Source: Incurvaria masculella | Taxonomy: Eukaryota; Arthropoda; Insecta; Lepidoptera; Incurvariidae | NCBI GenBank assembly: GCA_946894095.1 | Contig: OX335644.1 | Span: 10,769,595-10,833,594, forward strand | DNA length: 64,000 bases | Direction: 5' to 3' | In this document: positions 57,020 through 64,000 of the stretch, one piece after another | How the letters are laid out: every line of letters starts with the position of its first letter | Numbering within the stretch: the stretch's first letter is position 1 | Translations under genes and position numbers: made by a program | Notes under the pieces: model-generated | The model's input: the letters and a program-made list of their open reading frames with translations, nothing else | The model's database searches: none | What the model was told of the DNA's origin: nothing

Positions 57020-57022
57020 ATT

Positions 57023-57358
57023 TGTTGTGACGGCACTTTTGAATAGGTTTTTTAAAAACACTTTTCTTATAACACAATTTATTTGATAAGGTTCACAACT
57101 TTAGCACAGATTTTCTATCAGTTCTGACACCACTTAGTTTTGGAAGAAAACTAAGAAAACACTTTGAAACACAGAATTGAATTGATTTACAGGATAACTT
57201 GGATTTATATACGGACTTAGATAATACACGGATTTCGGCAGCGCATCCGCACGCGATTGACTCTGAATGTTGACTGAACTTCATTGCTTGGCGACAGCGC
57301 CCTTTATATAGTAAAACCGTGAGAATGCTAGTGTCAGCAGTAATGTAGGTCTATTACA
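57023..57358 (-). repeat. Errantivirus 5' LTR (336 bp)
   Basis: Identical to 48885-49220 apart from one base as far as I can see. As the 5' LTR of a minus-strand element it drives transcription; see the separate promoter entry. Confidence 0.95.
57273..57310 (-). promoter_or_regulatory. LTR core promoter
   Basis: On the minus strand TATATAAAG (57310-57302) lies 33-35 bp before an arthropod-type initiator TCAGT (57277-57273). That fits a core promoter for RNA polymerase II, with transcription starting near 57275. Confidence 0.6.
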
Positions 57359-57362
57359 GAAC
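57359..57362. repeat. Target-site duplication GAAC (right)
   Basis: Matches 48881-48884; outside it the sequence runs into the T-rich (A-tail) end of a SINE. Confidence 0.9.
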
Positions 57363-57363
57363 G

Positions 57364-57755
57364 TTTTTTTTTTTTTTTTTATGTGACTGGACATGGATGG
57401 CTAATACCACAAGTTCTGTCATGGTATTAGCCCAACACACCACATGGGAACTAGGTGCCATGCCAGGACCTTCCTTATATTGCACGGCTACATTGAACTG
57501 GATGGAAAACACGGACAATTTTTCATTGCCGCTTCGACCATCGTTCATCCAATGCGATGGTACCAACCCGGCGGGATAAACCCTACCACCTAGTAAGTAA
57601 GGAAGGGGACCTACAGCTTAACGTGGAATCCGAACCACGGCCAGCCTCTCTCAACGGTCGAATGGTCACCCATCCAAGACCAGACCGGACCCAGCGTTGC
57701 TTATCTTCGGAGAGCGATCGCCGAAGTGTCGCGCCACTGGGCCACCGAGGCTGAC
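57364..57755 (-). mobile_element. 5S-headed SINE (HaSE3-like), full-length, minus
   Basis: Starts with a 17-base T run (A tail), then ATGTGACTGGACATGGATGG and the SINE body. It ends with the head, whose minus strand reads GTCAGCCTCGGTGGCCCAGT, GGCGCGACACTTCGGCGATC and 5S-like TCCGAAGATAAGCAACGCTG. The first 20 or so bases look like a tRNA A-box region (compare 38350), joined to 5S sequence. It is nearly identical to 60377-60763, so it is probably young. Confidence 0.9.
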
Positions 57756-58243
57756 ATACTGATTACATTTTACGGGCTCCGCTCGAGTGAATGTCGGAAC
57801 CAAAATTGGCCCGAGCCGGGTACCCCATATGATGCCTAATATCAGTAGGTTAACAAGTTATTTCAATACTGTTGGTTCAAATCCCGCATTCGTCACAGGT
57901 CAATTCATTTATTTAAATGAATTGACCTGTTTTAGTGACCTGGGGGTTACCATGGTAAGTTAACTCGAGTGGTCAACAGCAGATGAACAGCGAGGATAGT
58001 GATTAAATCTAACGTTTAGTTGCATTTCGTACCATGATAACTATTGAGCGACGTTTTATTCGGCCAAGTGAATGTAAATTTACCAGTCAGCATGGTACGA
58101 AATGCAACGAAACGTCAGATTTAATCACGTTTTCCCCGGTTCACCTGATATTCACCTAGTAAGTCATCTACAGTGGTAGCCCCTCTGTATGTAACGATAT
58201 TGTGTCTTCATAGCAAAATTTGAGAAAAATAAAGCATTCTTTA
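57756..58243. repeat. Palindrome-rich stretch
   Basis: 57895-57930 holds a perfect 17-bp palindrome (ACAGGTCAATTCATTTA and its complement, 2-bp loop). 57999-58036 and 58091-58128 are 38-bp inverted arms with two mismatches (ATTTCGTACCATG / CATGGTACGAAAT). A B-box-like GGTTCAAATCCC lies at 57874-57885. A fragment of R2 (ACGGGCTCCGCTCGAGTGAA) is at about 57773. No ORF is present. Confidence 0.75.
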
Positions 58244-58380
58244 TGATTGCACCAGTCAGTAGAGTCGCTTATGAGAAACAAATCCTGTGAAATAATGTTA
58301 TACGGCTAACTAAAGGAAAGTGTTGATTTTTAATACACTTATTAAAATGTTCAAGTATTCATACATTACCCGTCATATTT
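58244..58380. mobile_element. Lone arm of foldback family F1
   Basis: GATTGCACCAGTCAGTAGAG through TTCAAGTATTCATACATTAC matches the inner part of the left arm at 15752-15876. Only one arm is present here. Confidence 0.7.
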
Positions 58381-59888
58381 AGACTAAGTGGTTAAAAAAA
58401 GGACTCGCGGGCGTTTACATCCGGTACATCTGCGAAAAAGTCAAATTTACTCCATTGTAAGTAGTCATAAGCGTAAATGCCGAGCACAGCGGCCGAGCAC
58501 GATGCGCTGGTTGACATGATGCATTTGCATAATATGTGCATACATTGTCCTCGCGTATCAAGATACCTTGCGTCTTCATATCCGGCTCCTGAATGCCAGC
58601 TTTATCCAGCACACCGTGACGTCACAGCCGCAGTGCATCTTGAAGATTGCGGCATAGTATAACGTGGCGCGAGGTTTTGCGAGTTATATTCCAAAAAAGG
58701 ATAAATATGTCTAAAATAAACAAGATTTTGAGAACTTTTTACCCGACTGCGAAAGAAGGAGGGTTATGTTTTTCGAGTGTATGTATGTATGTATATTTCT
58801 TTGTCGCCCCCTGCAGCCTAAACGGCTTGATGGATTTTAGCTTGAGAGGTGTCGTTAGATTCGTCTTAATTGTGAGAGTGACACTGGCTATATCAAAATA
58901 AAAAAAAATCATGGCTGATTTTTGGCGCCAAATTATGTGTTTTCAAATTATTTTTTTCTTGAAACCTATCGAGTGGGGTATCAAACTAAAGGGTTTTCTA
59001 AATAGTTTAAAAAAAGGTATGCAAATTATATGTTTAAATGTAATTTGGAATAAGAAATTCCAAAAACATCAAAATATTCAACGTTAAAAAATAATTCAAA
59101 TGATTTTTGTTTACGCAAGCGCGCTTGTCACACCAACTCAGGTCATATACTCCTCTTTTCACTACCTCCAGCTATATGGAATATAGTTTCGGTTACATTG
59201 CATATTTATATGGTGTAACCGAAAGATAACTTTGGGATGTCTGTAACTGGAAGTGGTGGATCCGGGCGATAGTCAGATAGATTTTCGACATTCTCGGTCG
59301 CCGCATAGACCGATATCACCATCATTGCTTTACTATCAGCATTCTGGACCTGCACAGCTCATAAATCCATACTTGCGTTGTCAATGGGTGTCACGCTGGG
59401 GAAGGTCCGCTTGTTCCACAAGAGGGCGACTCTACAGTGCCGAGATACTGTGGTGCCCAAAATCGGTTCCAATCTGATAATATCTAAAAGCTTTACCAAA
59501 GATAAGAAAACTTTCCATGAAGATGTCGTCAGCCCCCTGATGAGGACTTATGTTACATAGGGTACATTAGATATGATCGTCATCATAATATCGCTGATCT
59601 TTAACCGTGCGTCCTTGGGAGCAGTGGGAAGGAAAAGCACGGCTTTGCCAAAGTTGGGTTTATCATCATATATCACATATTATTAACACGTTATATTATT
59701 GAAAATAATAAACCAGGAGTTCATGTACGGATTAAATCATGAACGTTATATTTTGATGGGCTTTGGAGGCAAGAAAAACAATAAACGTTCAGTTGGGATG
59801 TAACAGTTTATAAGCTCCAAGGTAACACATTCGATCGGGCGATTGTGGACCTCGGGCCCACATATATTTGCAAACGATGAATCCAGGT
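58381..59888. other. No gene recognised
   Basis: Contains a GTATGTATGTATGTAT microsatellite and LINE-tail-like GATGGATTTTAGCTTGAGAG at 58780-58850. A 60-74 codon open stretch at 59253-59560 has no motif I recognise. Confidence 0.4.
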
Positions 59889-60280
59889 CTCTTTCGCCGC
59901 ATCCAGTTAAAGTTCTAATCTGTGAAACTGGAACTTAACTAGCACAATAATTAAATAAAAATGGCTTTAACAATGCTTTTGACTCTCATTCAAAGCTGTC
60001 AGTCAAGAGACAACTTCCAGTCTTATGAAGTAGTGGATATAAATATTATAATCATGGTTATTATGGAGATTATTGAATTTTAACTAGCAGTTAGTTTATA
60101 CATGGATGAAATCCTGTGATCAAAGCGATTACTACAAGGTCCGTCACTTGAACTGTTACTTCTATTTTCAAAATAATAATGACAGCACGCAAAATTTTGG
60201 TGACACGTCAATTTGTTTCATTGTTTTTAAGTGGGCGAAAAGAGCGGGAACAAATTTGAATTGTATAATAAATTTTCGCA

Positions 60281-61440
60281 ATGGATATTAAACCTAACAT
60301 TGTGAACGTTTTGTATTTGACCGGAAAATCACAACCAGTCATCGTTCGGGAGCTCCGACATTTACATGTAAACGAATTTTTTTTTTTTATGTGACTGGAC
60401 ATGGATGGCTAATACCACAAGTTCTGTCATGGTATTAGCCCAACACACCACATGGGAACTAGGTGCCATGCCAGGACCTTCCTTATATTGCACGGCTACA
60501 TTGAACTGGATGGAAAAAACGGACAATTTTCATTGCCGCTTCGACCATCCTTCATCCAATGCGATGGTACCAACCCGGGCGAGATAAACCCTACCACCAA
60601 GTAAGTAAGGAAGGGGACCTACAGCTTAACGTGGAATCCGAACCACGGCCAGCCTCTCTCAACGGTCGAATGGTCACCCAACCAAGACCAGACCGGACCC
60701 AGCGTTGCTTAACTTCGGAGAGCGATCGCCGAAGTGTCGTGCCACTGGGCCACTGAGGCTGACAAATGTTAGTGCATCGAACCATTAAGCGTTATAACCT
60801 AGCATTGCTAAACGGCATAGAGGCGGTCATCCGAAAATAGCAATATCACATGAAATGGTTCGAAAGGTAAAGGCTCAAATTCAAGGAAATCCTCACCAGT
60901 GTTCTGCAAAATTTGCGAAAAGTCAGACAATACCCGACTCAAGTAATCGGCGCATACTGAAATAAAAAGAAATGCAACTGAAGCCCTACCAACAAGATAC
61001 AAAAATTACAGCATCTTAGTTCAGCGCAGAAGGCAGTTAGACTACAAAGAGCTCAAGCAATGAAAGTCTTGCGAGGCGATCTGGAAAACATAGTTTTTTC
61101 TGATGAAAAAATGTTTACTGTCTAACAGTATGTAAACAAACAACATTTTCGCGTTTGGCTACAGGGCAAATCCAACGAGAATTTCGACGATGGAGTTCCC
61201 GTTCGTAAGCAAGCGCCCGCTTCTGTTATGGTCTCGGCTGCAGTGACCGCAAATGGTCGCTATTCACTCGTGTTTATCGAGAAGGGCGTCAAAGTCAACC
61301 AGCAAGTGTGTGCGCTCATACCATGTGCACGTGTAAACAATGCAGTACGAAACGCTGGACGTTCCAACAACACTCAGCATCGTCTCAGAAAGCTCTTATC
61401 CATGGATCAAAGGAGGCTATATCGAACAATAACAATTATT
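60281..61440 (+). pseudogene. Tc1/mariner transposase pseudogene
   Basis: The N-terminal part from ATG 60281 (MDIKPNIVNVLYLTGKSQ, VIVRELRHLHVN) is cut by the SINE at 60377. After it come AKRHRGGHPKIA, VRLQRAQAMKVL, IVFSDEKMFTV (first acidic residue present) and PASVMVSAAVTANGRYSLVF, then in another frame WTFQQHSASSQKAL. The second catalytic Asp of the usual FQQDSAPSH block is His. Several stops and frameshifts are present, and the C-terminal third is lost. The relatives I know are insect and nematode DD37-type elements. Confidence 0.7.
60377..60763 (-). mobile_element. 5S-headed SINE (HaSE3-like), full-length, minus
   Basis: T run 60377-60388 (A tail), body ATGTGACTGGACATGGATGG through GGAAGGGGACCTACAGCTTA, 5S-derived CCAGCGTTGCTTAACTTCGG, and end GCCACTGAGGCTGAC. 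Very similar to 57364-57755. It interrupts the transposase frame described for 60281-61440. Confidence 0.9.
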
Positions 61441-61640
61441 GTCTTAAAATTCAATGTTTTATTGTGATATATTTTTTAACGAACCGTACTTCAATTAACT
61501 AAATAACATCATTTTCAATTGGTAACACTTCGAGTGACGGACCCTGTATATAACCACAAGATTTGAGTGTCGAACTGTTCGCTTATAAATTTAGTGTAAC
61601 TGTAATCAACGATGATGAGAGGGAGATTCTAAAAAAACCA

Positions 61641-61858
61641 TATATAGGGTGTTAACGGAGATATGGTCCAAAAGCTAACCACGTATTCCTCGGCATATTT
61701 GGAGCTAAAAAGGTAGAAGATATTTTGTTGTACGACTTGAAAAAGATCCTCCCCATACATTTCAAATACCTACAAATAAAATGTATATCCTTTTTGTTTC
61801 AAATATGCCAAGGAATACGTTAACGTTTGGACCATACCTCCACTAAAACCTTGTATAT
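61641..61858. mobile_element. MITE with about 62-bp inverted ends (family M3)
   Basis: TATAGGGTGTTAACGGAGAT, ATGGTCCAAAAGCTAACC and TATTCCTCGGCATATTTG on the left are mirrored on the right (reverse complement TATACAAGGTTTTAGTGGAG, ATGGTCCAAACG, TATTCCTTGGCATATTTG). It is about 218 bp and flanked by TATA, as expected for TA-targeting elements. Non-coding. Confidence 0.75.
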
Positions 61859-62000
61859 ATCGGCATATGATCCAAATTCGTTGAATGAGGGAATCTCATT
61901 CTATGAACTGATGACTTCATTAAAGCCTTAAAGATAACATGAAGAAACTTTTAGAAAATGTGGTTTTGTTTTAATATCAATCAAAAAACTCTATTTGTTA

Positions 62001-62378
62001 CATCTCGTAGTGTAGGGACTAAAATATTGCCTTTCATGCAAGAGGTTATGGGTTAAAATCCTCGCATCTGTTATACACCACTTTATCTTGCGAGTGGTTC
62101 ATGGTTCGGAACCCATGTAAAACTGCAGGTCACCTTACCCTACTAGGTGACAGGGTTAAGCCCGCCTGGGTTGGTATCACCGCATTAGGAAAAACTATGG
62201 ACGAAGTGGCAATAGATCATTGTCTGTATTTTCCACCCATGGTATCCGTGTGCAGCCGTGATTCTGTGTAAAGGAAGGTCCTGGCCTGTCACCTAATTCC
62301 TTCTGGAATTTGTTGAATTAGGCTTATATCATGACGGTAGTTGTGTTACATTAGCCATCCATGTCAGGTTCCATAATA
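62001..62378 (+). mobile_element. tRNA-headed SINE, decayed
   Basis: The head CATCTCGTAGTGTAGGGACT with degraded B box ATGGGTTAAAATCCTC, then TCCTGGCCTGTCACCTAATT and the tail ATTAGCCATCCATGTCAGGT. It has the same layout as 38350-38757 but more substitutions. Confidence 0.7.
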
Positions 62379-62521
62379 ATACCTAACCTTACTTTCGTTG
62401 GAATTTATTAACTTGCAGATATTTAAATGATAAATGCGTAGAGCATGCAAATTAAAAAATATTACTTTAAACTTTATTACTTTACTTTATTACTTAAAAC
62501 TAAAAATAATTAAAATAAAAC

Positions 62522-63316
62522 AAATTATTTAAAAATATAAAAAACCCGACAGCGTAAAAAATTGTAACTTAAAATTGACTTAGTAAACGAACTGAAAAGA
62601 TAGAAACAAGTTGAAAAATTAAATATTTGTTGTGTTTGAATGATCATGGTTGACAGTGTTTACAAACGCAGTCGGAGGCATAAGATACATTAACTACGAT
62701 TTATATTTTTAATGGTGTGCCTATGCAAATTTCACGATGGTCGGTTGAGTTCGCGAAACAGACAAATTTACTTTCGTATTTATTATATGACAGTTAGGAG
62801 ATTATAATTTGTCTCAATAAGTATATTTTTGCTATACCCATTTCACTAAGAAATCGCTAGTCATTAATAATGGAATGTATTGGGAAATATATAATATATC
62901 ATTATATAATTCATATTGTGCATCAAATACATTAACTATGATTTACATTTTTTTCTTATTAAATTCATTAAAAGTGTACCTATGTAAATTTCATAATGAT
63001 TGGTGACACCGAGAACGAGAAAAAAAACCCCACTTTATACATAAAAATAAAAGATAGGATATTGGAACTTCCCCCACCACGTATTTTCTTGCTCCACCGA
63101 AATAATCCATAAAATCGCTAGTCATTTACTATGGAACTTACTGGGGCTATAATTTGATGCCTCCGACTGCGTTTGTAAACACTGTCAACCATGATCATTC
63201 AAACACAACAAATATTTAATTTTTCAACTTGTTTCTATCTTTTCAGTTCGTTTACTAAGTCAATTTTAAGTTACAATTTTTTACGCTGTCGGGTTTTTTA
63301 TATTTTTAAATAATTT
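62522..63316. mobile_element. Inverted-repeat element with 160-bp arms (family F4)
   Basis: The left arm 62522-62681 (AAATTATTTAAAAATATAAA ... GTTTACAAACGCAGTCGGAG) and right arm 63157-63316 (CTCCGACTGCGTTTGTAAAC ...) are inverted copies in which I find no mismatch. Outside the arms similarity continues at lower identity. The 475-bp centre has two diverged direct halves (ACATTAACTACGATTTATAT at about 62687, ACATTAACTATGATTTACAT at about 62929; both later have CGCTAGTCATT and TATGGAA/AATGGAA). No ORF is present. Confidence 0.85.
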
Positions 63317-64000
63317 TTAAATTTTATATTTATTTAGAATTTATTTAAAGGGGCGTAATCGGTGTGAAAATATATTTGTTTTTATTTCCAAAATATACAT
63401 GGGTTACCGACTTCCAATGCTAAAGTTGTCCCATCATTCACAAACATTTATCCATTTCAAACAGTCAAAGAGGTTAAAGAATGTATTTTGTTAGGACAAA
63501 CACATTCTCTATTACTTAAATCCGGACATTACATTAACCCACTTGAACAAAGTTCCGATCTTCAAGCCAATGAATGAGACTTCGCAAACTTCGGCACTGC
63601 ATTGGCCAGCTTGCAGCGTGTGCATACAGCTTGGTGCAGTCGATACGGCCGACACGGCTCCTGCGACGTGCTCGCCTGCATCCGACGCCATTGTGGAGTG
63701 TCGCCGGCGAGTTATGTGTGCGATGGCGGGTCCCTATTACAGAACTTGTTAAAAGTTTCGAGAGCGGTGTCGGCACTACTCGGGCTATGCATCTTTAACA
63801 TTGACTAATGATTCTTCCGGAGCTAGGAAAACAATTGTGCTTGCGTAAAAAATACATTTTACTTACATTCGAGTTGCACGCTCTGCTCCTCAAACGCGCG
63901 ATAAAGTTTCAAACTCAATGAAGTCCCGCGTTCGTTTTAAAACAATAATTACTTACATATTATTTTAATAACCGTCGTGTGAATAATTCATTGAAGTTTA
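63317..64000. other. No gene recognised; GC-rich patch
   Basis: 63560-63760 is GC-richer with four overlapping open frames of 68-80 codons on both strands, none with known motifs. It could be an exon or a promoter of a gene beyond the window edge. The rest is AT-rich. Confidence 0.35.

Larger units (their letters stand above)
48885..57358 (-). mobile_element. Intact errantivirus (Gypsy-type endogenous retrovirus)
   Basis: An 8474-bp provirus on the minus strand with LTRs, primer site, polypurine tract, gag, pol and env in the order expected for errantiviruses such as gypsy, 17.6, ZAM or TED. No stop or frameshift interrupts the three long frames other than the programmed gag-pol shift. Flanking GAAC duplications and near-identical LTRs point to recent insertion. 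It lies between a broken R1/mariner nest and a 5S-headed SINE. Confidence 0.95.
60135..61546 (+). mobile_element. Tc1/mariner-type element, itself split by a SINE
   Basis: Terminal inverted repeats CAAGGTCCGTCACTTGAACTG (left) and, reverse-complemented, CAGGGTCCGTCACTCGAAGTG (right) are flanked by TA at 60133-60134 and 61547-61548. The total is 1412 bp, or about 1025 bp without the SINE. It encodes a broken transposase. Confidence 0.8.
59889..61627. mobile_element. M2 element copy 3, split by a Tc1/mariner element
   Basis: The left piece (59889-60134: GTCTCTTTCGCCGCATCCAG, AAGTTCTAATCTGTGAAACT) and right piece (61547-61627: TATAACCACAAGATTTGAGT, GAACTGTTCGCTTATAAATT, ending near ATCAACGATGATGAGAGGGA) align end to end with the copies at 28480 and 31805. 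The insertion point is a TA dinucleotide. Confidence 0.75.

Overview
The window looks like ordinary nuclear DNA from a moth or butterfly. It is AT-rich, intron-bearing and full of transposon relics. The case for Lepidoptera is mixed evidence. SINE copies have tRNA-type and 5S-rRNA-type heads on a shared body, as I recall for the HaSE1/HaSE3 families of Helicoverpa armigera. There are also mori-type mariner ends, Jockey/CR1/RTE LINE remnants familiar from lepidopteran genomes, and a short repeat running from CCGGCCAAGTGCGAGTCGGA to GGGTACGGAACCCT.

1-7.7 kb: the 3' end of one host gene on the + strand. Its exons (1269-1449, probably 4529-4636, 5071-5187, 5512-5635, 6063-6183, 7339-7534) have consistent splice sites and phases and encode beta-sandwich (ASH/PapD-like) sequence. 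The last intron holds a 203-bp tandem array whose units include a copy of the start of the last exon.

7.7-47.5 kb: no host gene recognised. The stretch is a mosaic of SINE copies, LINE 3' remnants, Tc1, mariner and piggyBac relics, several inverted-repeat elements, and minisatellites of 43 bp (8798-9269) and 23 bp (20075-20189).

47.5-57.8 kb: a repeat broken by an internally deleted mori-type mariner, then the main feature, an apparently intact errantivirus (Gypsy-type insect endogenous retrovirus) on the minus strand at 48885-57358. It has a GAAC target duplication, two 336-bp LTRs with one visible difference, PBS, PPT, gag, pol and env. Gag and pol are joined by a -1 frameshift heptamer. 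Env appears to be made from a spliced RNA whose first exon carries the start codon inside the gag leader. A 5S-headed SINE sits next to its 5' LTR.

57.8-64 kb: palindromes, a three-level nest (short inverted-repeat element containing a Tc1/mariner element containing a 5S-headed SINE), more SINEs, and a 160-bp inverted repeat that looks perfect at 62522/63157.

All family names come from motifs read by eye. No database search was possible.
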